DNA from: Aliihoeflea sp023389195
GTDB taxonomy: Bacteria; Pseudomonadota; Alphaproteobacteria; Rhizobiales; Rhizobiaceae
Length of the DNA stretch: 64,000 nucleotides
Reading direction: 5' to 3'
Assembly: GCA_023389195.1 (NCBI GenBank)
Contig: JAEWET010000016.1
Location: 1-64,000 of the forward strand
Below the pieces are notes generated by a model. It was not told the DNA's origin, made no database searches, and was given only the letters and a program-made list of their open reading frames with translations. The translations under genes were made by a program, and so were the position numbers. Positions 43,256-52,187 of this stretch are shown one piece after another. How positions within the stretch are numbered: position 1 is the first letter of the stretch; the number at the start of each line of letters is the position of its first letter.

Positions 43256-43540
43256 CTAGCGGTCCGAATGGCCAAGATCGCGCTGCGGCCATGCCACGTC
43301 GCGCACGCGCTGCTTCAGCACCTTGGCCTCGGGAAAACCGCCATCTTCCTTGCGATCCCAGATGGTGCGCCCGTCGAGCGTGACGACGAAGATGCCGCCG
43401 GTGCCCGGCACGAGCGCGACTTCGGCCAGATCCTGGCCGAAAGTGGAGAGGAGTTCCTGCGCCATCCAGGCCGCGCGCAGCATCCAGTTGCACTGGGTGC
43501 AATAGGTGATGGCGATGCGCGGCCGGGAGGTTTCGGTCAT
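43256..43540 (-). CDS. SelT/SelW/SelH-like (Rdx family) thioredoxin-fold protein
   Basis: The 94-residue protein has a Cys14-x-x-Cys17 motif (YCTQCNW) and the Rdx-family sequence around GGIFVVTLDGRTIWDRKEDGGFPEAK. Cysteine replaces selenocysteine at the expected place. Related bacterial proteins are thought to act in redox homeostasis, but no reaction is proven. Its start overlaps the stop codon of the YebC gene (TGATG), so the two are coupled. Confidence 0.88.
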   Translation of the reverse strand: MTETSRPRIAITYCTQCNWMLRAAWMAQELLSTFGQDLAEVALVPGTGGIFVVTLDGRTIWDRKEDGGFPEAKVLKQRVRDVAWPQRDLGHSDR

Positions 43541-44289
43541 CAGGCGGCGGAGAGCTTCGCCATCGTGGCCTCGTCGACTTCGAAATTGGCGTAGACGTTC
43601 TGCACGTCGTCATCGTCGTCGAGCGTGGCGACGAGCTTCAGGATCGACTGCGCCTTTTCCTCGTCGACCGGCGTGCCGGTCTGCGGGCGCCAGATCGCCT
43701 TGACCGATTCGGCCTCGCCGAGCGCCGCTTCGAGCGCGGAGGTGACGTCGCCGATATCCTCGAAGGCGCAATAGATCGTGTGGCCGTCCACGTCCGACTG
43801 GACGTCCTCGGCACCCGCCTCGATGGCGGCTTCCATCACCTTGTCGGCGTCGCCGGCCTCGGGCTTGTAGACGATCTCGCCGACGCGATCGAACATGAAG
43901 GCGACCGAGCCGGTCTCGCCCATCGCGCCGCCGGACTTTGTGAAGGCTGCGCGGACGTTGGAGGCGGTGCGGTTGCGGTTGTCGGTCAACGCCTCGACGA
44001 TGACGGCGACGCCGCCGGGGCCGTAGCCCTCGTAGCGCACTTCCGCATAGTCGTCGCCTTCGCCGCCGGCGGCCTTGTTGATGGCGCGCTGGATGTTGTC
44101 CTTGGGCATGGACTGGGCCTTGGCGTTCTGCACGGCAAGGCGCAGGCGCGGGTTCATCGCGGGGTCGGGCGCACCCATCTTGGCGGCGACGGTGATCTCG
44201 CGCGCGAGCTTGGAAAACATCTTGGAGCGCACCGCATCCTGACGGCCCTTGCGGTGCATGATGTTCTTGAACTGTGAATGGCCGGCCAT
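43540..44289 (-). CDS. YebC/PmpR-family transcriptional regulator or translation factor
   Basis: The 249-residue protein begins MAGHSQFKNIMHRKGRQDAVRSK, the hallmark of the YebC family. It includes NIQRAINKAAGGEGDDYAEVRYEGYGPGG. Members bind DNA as regulators (PmpR) or, as shown for some, relieve ribosome stalling at proline tracts. Which applies here is unknown. In many bacteria yebC is linked to ruvC, which is not seen in this window. It is coupled to the SelT/W-like gene. Confidence 0.94.
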   Translation of the reverse strand: MAGHSQFKNIMHRKGRQDAVRSKMFSKLAREITVAAKMGAPDPAMNPRLRLAVQNAKAQSMPKDNIQRAINKAAGGEGDDYAEVRYEGYGPGGVAVIVEALTDNRNRTASNVRAAFTKSGGAMGETGSVAFMFDRVGEIVYKPEAGDADKVMEAAIEAGAEDVQSDVDGHTIYCAFEDIGDVTSALEAALGEAESVKAIWRPQTGTPVDEEKAQSILKLVATLDDDDDVQNVYANFEVDEATMAKLSAA

Positions 44290-44443
44290 GGCACCCCTGT
44301 CGATCGTTCGGCTGAGTGGAAATTTGGCCGGGTTATAATGAAAACCGCCATGGGCGTCCAGAAGCCCGGCCTCGCGCAATCGTGACCCCGGGGCGGTCAT
44401 GCGGCGGTTACGCTGCGGCAGCCCTTCGCCCGGAGCCCTGCCC

Positions 44444-45235
44444 ATGAAACCTCTGCTCGCCGCCGCTCTCTTCGCTCTCATTGGCCTTCCAGCCGCCGCG
44501 CAGGACGAGCCCGTGCCCAGCCAGTGCCTGGCGATCGCGAACGCGGTGCCGAACGTCGTCTACGCGAATTTCACGCCGGTCCAGGCCGAGGAGGAAACCG
44601 TCACGATCACCTATGCCGGGCATTCGACCTACATCATCGAGACGCCTGGCGGCATCCGGATCGCGACCGACTTCTCGGGCGCCTACGGGGCCGATCCGCT
44701 GCCCGATATCGTCACCATGAACAAGGCGCACGGCACCCATTTCACGCTCAACCCCGACCCGCGCATCGCTCATGTCCTGCCGGGCTGGGGCGAGGAGGGG
44801 CCGGCGCGGCATGCGCTGGTGGTGGAGGACGTCTACGTCCGCAACGTGCCGACCGACATCATGCGCTGGGGTGCGAGCGAAGAGGGCGGCAACTCGATCT
44901 TCATCTTCGAGGTGGCGGGGCTGTGCATCGGGCATCTGGGCCATCTGCACCACGCGCTCACGCCCGAGCATTACGGCGCGATCGGCCGGCTCGACGTGGT
45001 GATGGTGCCGATCGATGGCGGCATGACGCTGTCGCTCGGTGACGTGTCGGAGATCACGGCGCGGCTGCAATCCTCGATCGTTCTGCCGATGCACCGTTTC
45101 TCGACGCCTATCTCCACCTTCGCGGCGATGATCGGCGAGACTTTCGAGGTCGAGTATCGCGACAGCCGGTCCTTCGACGTGTCGCTCCGCTCGCTGCCGA
45201 GGCGGCCGACCGTGCTCATCCTCGAAGGAGTTTGA
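44444..45235 (+). CDS. Exported metallo-beta-lactamase-fold protein
   Basis: The 263-residue product has a signal peptide (about 1-20, ending PAAAQD) and an MBL-like fold of the UlaG/COG2220 type: YAGHSTYIIETPGGIRIATDFSG, then a GHLGHLHH stretch and LPMHRFST. The usual HxHxDH zinc motif is not present in its classical form; the matching position reads NKAHGTHF. It may bind one metal or be diverged. Function unknown. CGGAG precedes the ATG at 44444. Confidence 0.82.
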   Translation: MKPLLAAALFALIGLPAAAQDEPVPSQCLAIANAVPNVVYANFTPVQAEEETVTITYAGHSTYIIETPGGIRIATDFSGAYGADPLPDIVTMNKAHGTHFTLNPDPRIAHVLPGWGEEGPARHALVVEDVYVRNVPTDIMRWGASEEGGNSIFIFEVAGLCIGHLGHLHHALTPEHYGAIGRLDVVMVPIDGGMTLSLGDVSEITARLQSSIVLPMHRFSTPISTFAAMIGETFEVEYRDSRSFDVSLRSLPRRPTVLILEGV

Positions 45236-45253
45236 GCACGGCCGATTTTGGCC

Positions 45254-46033
45254 TCAGTGCGTGGGCGTGACGGTGTCCGCGGCGGCCGGCATGGACTTCG
45301 CCTTCCTGCGGCGGGCCAGCATGTTGAGCGCCTCGACCAGGGCCGAGAAGCCCATCGCAGCGTAGATGTAGCCCTTGGGCACGTGGAAGCCCATGCCTTC
45401 GGCGATCAGCGTCATGCCGATCATCAGCAGGAACGCCAGCGCCAGCATGACGATGGTCGGGTTCTTGCCGATGAAGTTGGCGAGCGGCGTCGCGGCGATC
45501 AGCATCACGGCGACCGTGATGATGACGGCGATGTACATGATCGCGATGTGCTCGGTCATGCCGACGGCGGTGATGATGGAATCGACCGAGAAGACGAGGT
45601 CGAGCAGCAGGATCTGGAAGATCGCCCCGCCCATCGTGACCGTAGCCGTGCGCGAGACCATGTCCTCCTTGTGGTCGACCGGGTCGACCGTGTGGTGGAT
45701 TTCCTTGGTCGCCTTCCAGACGAGGAACAGGCCGCCGACCAGAAGGATGATGTCCTTCCAGGAGAATGGCTCGCCGAAGAGGGTGAAGACGGGCTGCGTC
45801 AACTGGACGATGAAGGCGACCGTGCCGAGCAGGATCAGGCGCATGACGAGCGCCGCACCGATGCCGAGCCGGCGGGCGCGCTCGCGCTGGTGCTCGGGCA
45901 GCTTGTTGGAGAGGATCGAGATGAAGATCAGGTTGTCGATGCCGAGCACGACTTCCAGTGCAATGAGGGTGGCCAGCGCAACCCAGGCCGTCGGGTCGCC
46001 GGTCCAGTCGAAGTAGCCGAGAAGCCATTCCAT
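45254..46033 (-). CDS. TerC-family integral membrane protein
   Basis: The 259-residue protein has about seven transmembrane helices with the TerC acidic motifs: EVVLGIDNLIFISIL and LLLDLVFSVDSIITAVGM. TerC proteins have been linked to tellurite resistance and to manganese or calcium handling. The ATG at 46033 gives MEWLLGYFDWTGDP, the standard start; the longer frame is shadow. It is convergent with the MBL gene. No tellurite cluster is present. Confidence 0.92.
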   Translation of the reverse strand: MEWLLGYFDWTGDPTAWVALATLIALEVVLGIDNLIFISILSNKLPEHQRERARRLGIGAALVMRLILLGTVAFIVQLTQPVFTLFGEPFSWKDIILLVGGLFLVWKATKEIHHTVDPVDHKEDMVSRTATVTMGGAIFQILLLDLVFSVDSIITAVGMTEHIAIMYIAVIITVAVMLIAATPLANFIGKNPTIVMLALAFLLMIGMTLIAEGMGFHVPKGYIYAAMGFSALVEALNMLARRRKAKSMPAAADTVTPTH

Positions 46034-46147
46034 TGTCGTGATTCCAGCCGCAAAGGATCGGGTGCGGGTGCCCTGATGTCGTGAAGCGTTAGGCGCCGGC
46101 CAAAGGGCCGTCAACCAACGGTTCGCAACAATGGCGAAACACGCGCT

Positions 46148-46972
46148 TTAGTTCCAGAAGGCGGGGATCGTTTCTTCGAGCCGGGGCCCGAGCCGCAAGG
46201 GCGCGATCTTCTCGGCAAGGCCGGTCCGGTCGGAAATCTCGACGCTGACACCGCAGATCGTCGCCGGGCCGGAAGCGGCCTCGAAGCGGCCCTTCGGCAC
46301 CTTGGAGAGGAACCGGTTCAGCGGCTCCTCCTTGTCCATGCCGAGCGAGGAATCGTAGTCGCCGCACATGCCCGCATCGGTGAGATAGCCGGTGCCGCCA
46401 TTGAGGATCTGGTGATCGGCGGTCGGGTGGTGCGTGTGGGTGCCGACGACGAGGCTGGCGCGGCCGTCGACAAAATGGCCGAAGCACATCTTCTCCGAGG
46501 TCGCCTCGGCGTGGAAGTCGATCACCACCGCGTCGGCCTGTTCGCCGAGCGGGCAGGCGGCGAGTTCTTCCTCGGCGCATTTGAACGGATCGTCGAGCTC
46601 GGGGTGCATGAACACCCGGCCCATGATGTTGGAGACGAGCACGCGCGCGCCGTTCTTCGCCATGTAGACCCCGGTGCCGCGACCGGGCGTGCCCTTGGGA
46701 AAGTTGGCGGGACGCAGGAAGCGTTCCTCGTGCGGGGCGAACTGAAGCGCCTCGCGCTGGTCCCAGACATGGTTGCCCGTGGTCACGACATCGGCGCCGG
46801 CATCGAGCGTCAGGCTGAAGATCTCTTCCGTGATGCCGAAGCCGCCGGCGGCGTTCTCGCCATTGACGATGACGAAATCGAGCTTGAAATCGGAGATGAG
46901 GCCCGGCAGCCGGTCCCAGACCGCCGTCCGGCCCGTCCGTCCCACCATGTCGCCCAGAAAGAGAAGTCGCAT
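46148..46972 (-). CDS. YmdB-type metallophosphoesterase (TIGR00282 family)
   Basis: The 274-residue protein is a two-metal phosphoesterase with LFLGDMVGRTGR, VNGENAAGGFG, TTGNHVWDQ and GTHTHHPTADHQIL. These match the YmdB/TIGR00282 family, whose Bacillus member cleaves 2',3'-cyclic nucleotides. The start is ATG at 46972, with GGGAGGTG directly upstream; a GTG one codon earlier could also serve. It follows the formyl-THF cyclo-ligase gene closely on the same strand and is probably cotranscribed. Confidence 0.92.
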   Translation of the reverse strand: MRLLFLGDMVGRTGRTAVWDRLPGLISDFKLDFVIVNGENAAGGFGITEEIFSLTLDAGADVVTTGNHVWDQREALQFAPHEERFLRPANFPKGTPGRGTGVYMAKNGARVLVSNIMGRVFMHPELDDPFKCAEEELAACPLGEQADAVVIDFHAEATSEKMCFGHFVDGRASLVVGTHTHHPTADHQILNGGTGYLTDAGMCGDYDSSLGMDKEEPLNRFLSKVPKGRFEAASGPATICGVSVEISDRTGLAEKIAPLRLGPRLEETIPAFWN

Positions 46973-46979
46973 CACCTCC

Positions 46980-47561
46980 CTATAGCCCGTTCGGAAAGGG
47001 GCGCAACCCGCTTTCCGTCAGGATTTCGGGAAGCTGGACGTCATGGTCCTGGTCGGGCACGCGCTCGACCTCCTGGCAATCGAAGGCGATGGCGACGAGG
47101 CGCGGGACGTGGCCCTTGGCCTGCAGGCGGTCGATCGCGCGGTCGTAATAGCCCGCGCCATAGCCGATCCGGTGGCCGCGATCGTCGAAGGCGGCGAGCG
47201 GGATCAGCATCAGATCGGGATCGAGCTCGGCGGCATCGGGGCCGGGACCGAACGTGCCGAAGCCCATATCGACCATCTTCCCGTCGCGCACGAGTTCGCG
47301 AAAGACGATCGTCTTCTTGTCGAGGATGGCCGGCAGGCAAAGCCGTGCGCCGCGTTCGCGCAGGGCGAACATCAGCGGCCGCACGTCGACCTCCGAGCGC
47401 ATCGGCCAGAAACCCGAGACGACCATGCCCGGCTCGACGCCGAGACGGTCGGCGGCCTCCGCCATGCGCAGCGATGCCTCGATGCGCCATTGCGGATCGA
47501 GCCCGTCGCGCCGCGCAAGCGCTTCCTCGCGCAGGGCCTTCTTCAGTTCGCGTGGAGTCAT
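46980..47561 (-). CDS. 5-formyltetrahydrofolate cyclo-ligase
   Basis: The 193-residue enzyme converts 5-formyl-THF to 5,10-methenyl-THF with ATP. The family motif GHRIGYGAGYYDRAID with its phosphate-binding glycines is clear, and MTPRELKKALREEALARR starts the protein. In many proteobacteria this gene (ygfA/fau) lies next to the 6S RNA gene; the same is seen here, with a probable 6S RNA about 125 bases upstream on the same strand. Its stop lies just before the YmdB-type gene. Confidence 0.92.
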   Translation of the reverse strand: MTPRELKKALREEALARRDGLDPQWRIEASLRMAEAADRLGVEPGMVVSGFWPMRSEVDVRPLMFALRERGARLCLPAILDKKTIVFRELVRDGKMVDMGFGTFGPGPDAAELDPDLMLIPLAAFDDRGHRIGYGAGYYDRAIDRLQAKGHVPRLVAIAFDCQEVERVPDQDHDVQLPEILTESGLRPFPNGL

Positions 47562-47687
47562 GCGTCGCCCTCCTGTCCATCCCCGATTACAGATCGAAGC
47601 GGGGAGACGGAAGGGGAGAAGGCGACATGGCGGTGTCGCGGGCGGGCGAATGGAAAGAGGAAAAGCGAACCACGACGACCGATGGAG

Positions 47688-47824
47688 AGGTTGATCCCGG
47701 GTGCCTACAACGTAGGTGGGCGCCGTGTGTCCGAACCCACGGGTCCGGCCAGGGACAGCTCCCTAGAGATCAGTAAGGCCCCGAGAATTAAGTTACTCCT
47801 GTCGAGAAGCGCAGAACGCCGATC
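47688..47824 (-). ncRNA. ssrS: Probable 6S RNA (ssrS)
   Basis: 6S RNA mimics an open promoter and sequesters sigma-70 RNA polymerase in stationary phase. The minus strand carries a TATATT -10-like box at 47832-47827, then a structured, non-coding sequence ending in a short hairpin CCTAC-GTT-GTAGG and a conserved-looking GGACCCGTGGGTTCGGACAC region that I recognise from rhizobial 6S RNAs. It lies in the canonical place upstream of 5-formyl-THF cyclo-ligase. Ends are approximate, and I could not verify the closing stem. Confidence 0.6.
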
Positions 47825-47832
47825 CCAATATA

Positions 47833-48200
47833 GAGAGAGGCGGCACGTTTCGCCAGCCGCGTTCACGAGGCCCTGCCGGATTTCGTGACGGCGTGCGCGA
47901 GCTGCGTCACGGCCCGGCGACGCGCCCGCGCGCATCCGTCCCGCCTCGTTGTTTTGCCAGTGAATTCGCAAGCGCTCATATTCGCATTCAGAGCTAAGTG
48001 ACCTCGGGCGGAAGGTTCCAGGGGTCCGGTCACGAAGCCGCGATGAAATCGGTGACGGATTGTTCAACGTTGAACACATTGCGACCCCTTAGCCGATTTC
48101 CCAAATGCCACTCATCGGACGGCGACATGGCCGCCTCGAATTTCAACGGTCCCAAAAGCGCATCCTCCCAAGGGCGTCGGACCAAACCAGGAGTACTACC
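47833..48200. other. Non-coding stretch upstream of 6S RNA and the exported small protein
   Basis: No convincing gene is seen. The stretch holds the upstream region of the probable 6S RNA on the minus strand, a perfect 16-base palindrome at 48061-48076, and the leader of the small exported protein with CAGGAG before its ATG. Confidence 0.6.
48061..48076. promoter_or_regulatory. Perfect 16-base palindrome, operator candidate
   Basis: TGTTCAACGTTGAACA equals its own reverse complement. It lies 125 bases upstream of the exported small protein and 230 bases upstream of the probable 6S RNA start. The dyad is typical of a dimeric regulator site, but the regulator is unknown. Confidence 0.5.
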
Positions 48201-48470
48201 ATGAACCGCATTCTTCTCGCCTCCGCACTCGTCCTCGGCGTTTCGGGCGCAGCCTTCGCACAGCAGGCTCCCTACTATGCCGGCAATTACGACGGCGCCG
48301 TCCTGACCCAGCTCAACGATGCGGTCTCCGGCTCGAACGTCGCCGTGGCGCCTGCTCCGGCCGGCAATTTCGAGACGATCACGACCGCCTCGATCAACGA
48401 CATGTCGAGCGCCCCGGCAACCGCGACGGACAACGTCTACAATGCCTGGCAGGTCGGTTCGGGCCGCTAA
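48201..48470 (+). CDS. Small exported protein of unknown function
   Basis: The 89-residue product has a clear Sec signal peptide, MNRILLASALVLGVSGAAFAQ, so about 68 residues would be released in the periplasm. The mature part is rich in Ala, Asn, Thr and Ser, with no cysteine and no recognised domain. CAGGAG precedes the ATG and a very strong terminator follows the stop, so it is a single-gene transcript and probably abundant. A palindromic operator candidate lies 125 bases upstream. Confidence 0.8.
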   Translation: MNRILLASALVLGVSGAAFAQQAPYYAGNYDGAVLTQLNDAVSGSNVAVAPAPAGNFETITTASINDMSSAPATATDNVYNAWQVGSGR

Positions 48471-48491
48471 AGCCCGATCGAGCGACGCTTC

Positions 48492-48528
48492 AAAGCCCCG
48501 TTGCGCACCTGCGCAGCGGGGCTTTTTT
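48492..48528 (+). terminator. Strong rho-independent terminator of the small exported protein gene
   Basis: AAGCCCCG-TTGCGC pairs with GCGCAG-CGGGGCTT (one T-G pair) around an ACCT loop, and is followed by six T. Confidence 0.92.
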
Positions 48529-48598
48529 CATGGCTGGTTCTTGCGCCGCCGAAAAGCCCTCCCTACTGTCCGCCCCTGTTTGAAAACGGAGTTCGCGG

Positions 48599-49438
<840 letters not shown>

Positions 49439-49447
49439 CATACAAAA

Positions 49448-49472
49448 AAGCCCCGCTGCAAGAGCGGGGCTT
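49448..49472. terminator. Bidirectional terminator after the MoxR gene
   Basis: AAGCCCCGCT and AGCGGGGCTT form a ten-base-pair stem with a five-base loop. On the minus strand the stem is followed by six T, serving the Ala/Pro/Thr-rich gene; on the plus strand the tail is poor. Confidence 0.85.
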
Positions 49473-49490
49473 GATCGGTGTGTGCCGCTG

Positions 49491-49988
49491 TTATTCGGCC
49501 GGCTCGGTCGCTGGAGCCGTATCGGCCGGAGCCTCGTCGGCAGGGGCCGGAGCGGTGTCTTCGGCAGCCGGAGCGGCCGGGGCCGTGTCAGCCGGGGCCG
49601 TGTCGGCCGGAGCCGTCGTTGCCGGGGCTTCAGCGGCCGGAGCCGGAGCCGGAGCGGTCGCGTCGTCGGCGGGTGCCGGTGCCGTCGCGGCGGGCTCCTC
49701 GACGGCTGCGCCGCCGGGATCGACCGCCGTGTCCGTGCCGGGCGACCAGTTCATGAACACCAGCAGCGCAACGACGATCGCCGCAGCGACGACGCCGATG
49801 ACGAGCGCGTTGGAGCCTCCGCCCGAGCGGCCGGTATTGTCGACGACGACCGTATCGGAAGGCCGCGCCGCGCCCGTTGCCGGGTCGACATAGCGGGGAT
49901 CGTTGGCTGCATAGCGGGGGTCCGCCGGATCGGCGGGGTTCAGCGGATCATGCGCGATGGGATCGCGGTTACGCAGGGGGTCGGCCAT
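49491..49988 (-). CDS. Membrane-anchored Ala/Pro/Thr-rich protein of unknown function
   Basis: The 165-residue product has an N-terminal cytoplasmic part of about 60 residues (PADPRYAANDPRYVDP with two DPRY units), one transmembrane helix at about 61-79 (NALVIGVVAAAIVVALLVF), and a C-terminal low-complexity tail of Ala, Pro, Thr, Asp and Glu with tandem TAPADTAP-type repeats. The tail would lie in the periplasm and is likely disordered. No family is recognised. It is monocistronic and flanked by a hairpin. Confidence 0.75.
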   Translation of the reverse strand: MADPLRNRDPIAHDPLNPADPADPRYAANDPRYVDPATGAARPSDTVVVDNTGRSGGGSNALVIGVVAAAIVVALLVFMNWSPGTDTAVDPGGAAVEEPAATAPAPADDATAPAPAPAAEAPATTAPADTAPADTAPAAPAAEDTAPAPADEAPADTAPATEPAE

Positions 49989-50054
49989 GGTTCAGGCTCC
50001 TCAAGATGACTTATCGGAACCTAAACGTTCACAAGAGCGTGCAGTTCCCGCGGC

Positions 50055-51125
50055 TCAATCGCCGGAGGGGAGCGGGGTGGCGGAATAGCCGGCTTCCTGG
50101 AGGAGCGCGACGACGCCTTCCTCTCCGGGAAGGTGCAGCGCGCCGATGGCGACGAAGGCGCCGCCTGCGTCGAGCATCGGCGCCATGCGCTCCGCCATCG
50201 TCCGGTTGCGGTCGACGATCACCGACTGCTCGAAGCCGGCAATGGCGATCCCGTCTTCGGCGTCGCCGGGCAGGGCGGCCTCGAAGAAGGGCCAGAACAG
50301 CCCAGGCTCGCCGCGCGCATGGATGACGACCATCGTCTCGATCACGTCATCGATCGTCTCGCCCAGCGCGATTGTCTCGACGAGGGCGCGCATGTGGAAA
50401 TCGAGCGGCAGGGCGGCCATCGCACCAAGCTGCTCCGCCGTCGTCTCCAGCCCCTCGATCTCGATTCCCGCCGCCTTGGCGCGGGTCGCAAGCGCGACGT
50501 CGAGAATTTCGGCGCCGGCGGACTTGCGCGCGAGTTCGCAGGTCGGCAGCGTCGCCATCGCGGCGATCATCCACGGCTTCATCTTGTCGACGGCGCCCAG
50601 AGAAAGCCCGCGCTCGTTCATCGCCGCCTCGATGCGCTCGCGATCGGCATCGCCGAGAAGCGAGGACAATGTGGTCGCATCGGTGAACATCATCAGCTCG
50701 GGATGCGCGGCCATCGTCGCCATGATCGCGGCGGGGTCGAGGATGTCGGTCGTCTCGATGACCAGCGTTTCGGAGGCGTCGAAGGCGGCGCTTGCCTTGG
50801 CATCGAGTTCGACGATGCGTGGATCGGTGACGTGCATGGTGCCGTAGAGATGTGAGACGGCGCCGCCGGGCGCTTCGATCCGCCAGAGCATGGCCTCGCC
50901 GTTTACCGTCGCGGCCGAGGCGTCGAGCAGACGCGCATAGGCAGCGGGGTCGTCGCGCTCCATGATGGCGAGAAGATCGTCGCCGGTGCACACGGCTTCG
51001 GCCTGCGCCGTCCATGTTCCGGCGAAGAGGATGAGCGTGAAGCTTGCGAAGGCGAGCGTCGTCAGCGCGGCGAGGAGGCGCAGCGCGGCATCGGCAATTC
51101 GGTCGGGATCGAGGCGCATCAACAT
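50055..51125 (-). CDS. TraB/GumN-family protein
   Basis: The 356-residue protein has an N-terminal signal anchor (about 13-36, LAALTTLAFASFTLILFAG) and then a TraB/GumN domain: SHLYGTMHVTDPRIVEL near the N-terminus and FVAIGALHLPGEEGVVALL near the C-terminus, two histidine motifs thought to bind metal. Related proteins have been proposed as proteases or hydrolases; the role is not established. The ATG at 51125 is chosen over the longer frame, which runs into xerC. It lies downstream of xerC on the same strand. Confidence 0.85.
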   Translation of the reverse strand: MLMRLDPDRIADAALRLLAALTTLAFASFTLILFAGTWTAQAEAVCTGDDLLAIMERDDPAAYARLLDASAATVNGEAMLWRIEAPGGAVSHLYGTMHVTDPRIVELDAKASAAFDASETLVIETTDILDPAAIMATMAAHPELMMFTDATTLSSLLGDADRERIEAAMNERGLSLGAVDKMKPWMIAAMATLPTCELARKSAGAEILDVALATRAKAAGIEIEGLETTAEQLGAMAALPLDFHMRALVETIALGETIDDVIETMVVIHARGEPGLFWPFFEAALPGDAEDGIAIAGFEQSVIVDRNRTMAERMAPMLDAGGAFVAIGALHLPGEEGVVALLQEAGYSATPLPSGD

Positions 51126-51159
51126 GGCCGGAGCGTAGCTGGGATTTGAGGCGAAATCG

Positions 51160-52110
51160 TTAAGCGGCCGAGCGGCTGCGCGGATGGGCCTTGTCATAGA
51201 TTTCGAGCAGGCGCGCGGAATCGACGCCGGTATAGATCTGCGTCGTCGACAGGCTCGCATGGCCGAGCAGTTCCTGGATCGCGCGCAAATCGCCGCCGCG
51301 GGCGAGGAGGTGCGTCGCGAAGGAATGGCGCAGCGCGTGCGGCGTCGCGGTCTCGGACAAATTCAAAGCGGAGCGCATCTTTTTCATCTCGCGCTGGATG
51401 ATGGCCGGCGCGAGCGGCCCGCCCTTGGCGCCGCGAAACAGCGGCTTGGCGGCGTCGAGGTGATAAGGGCAAAGGCGGCGATAGTCTGCGATGGCGGCGA
51501 GCGCTGCGGGCAGGACGGGCACGAGCCGCGTCTTGCCGCCCTTGCCGGTGACGCGCAGCACGGTGTCGGCCTCGGACGACAGGTCGTCGCCGCCAAGGCC
51601 AAGCGCTTCGGAAATGCGCAGGCCGCAGGCATAGAGCAGCGTCAGCACGGCGGCGTTGCGGGCGGCGATCCAGGGCTCTTCGGCAAGCTGGTCGCCTTGC
51701 GAGACGATGCGGCGCGCGTCCGATGCCGTCAGCGGCTTGGGCAGCGATTTCGGCTGTTTGGGCGAGCGCAGGGCCGATGCGCCGGCGGAATTGACGAGGC
51801 CGCGTCGCTCCAGGAACTTCAGCAGCGAGCGGATGCCGGCAAGGCCGCGGCCCAGCGTGCGCGCGCCTGCGCCATCGCCGCGCCGGGCGGCAAGATAGGC
51901 GCGCAGGTCGGCCGGGCGCAGATCGGCGATGTCGGAAATTGCAGGCGGTGCGCCGAGATGGCCGGTCAGGAACTGGAAGAACTGGCGCGTGTCGCGCTCA
52001 TAGGCCTCGACCGTCAAGGCGGCGAGGCGGCGCTCGACGGCAAGCGATTTCAGCCACGCCGTGCGGGCATCCTGCAGGTCGGGCCGGGCTATGACGAGGA
52101 ATTCGGACAT
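51160..52110 (-). CDS. xerC: Site-specific tyrosine recombinase XerC
   Basis: XerC with XerD resolves chromosome dimers at dif during cell division. The 316-residue product has an N-terminal SAM-like domain (VEAYERDTRQFFQFL) and a C-terminal catalytic domain with the active-site Arg in CGLRISEAL, Lys in GKGGKTR, HALRHSFATH and LGHASLSTTQIYT (with His and the nucleophile Tyr). No dif site was looked for outside the gene. The ATG at 52110 starts MSEFLVIARPDLQ. It is divergent from rimM. Confidence 0.95.
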   Translation of the reverse strand: MSEFLVIARPDLQDARTAWLKSLAVERRLAALTVEAYERDTRQFFQFLTGHLGAPPAISDIADLRPADLRAYLAARRGDGAGARTLGRGLAGIRSLLKFLERRGLVNSAGASALRSPKQPKSLPKPLTASDARRIVSQGDQLAEEPWIAARNAAVLTLLYACGLRISEALGLGGDDLSSEADTVLRVTGKGGKTRLVPVLPAALAAIADYRRLCPYHLDAAKPLFRGAKGGPLAPAIIQREMKKMRSALNLSETATPHALRHSFATHLLARGGDLRAIQELLGHASLSTTQIYTGVDSARLLEIYDKAHPRSRSAA

Positions 52111-52133
52111 GACGTCATCTTCGCCGTCCAAGG

Positions 52134-52162
52134 TTGACAGGCGATGAAGGGCGGCGTTTGAA
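52134..52162 (+). promoter_or_regulatory. Candidate promoter of rimM-trmD
   Basis: TTGACA is followed by a 17-base spacer and TTTGAA, a weak -10. The predicted start would be about 20 bases before the rimM ATG and upstream of AAAGGAAG. Confidence 0.35.
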
Positions 52163-52187
52163 GCTGGCGCAAAAGGAAGCGAATGAA

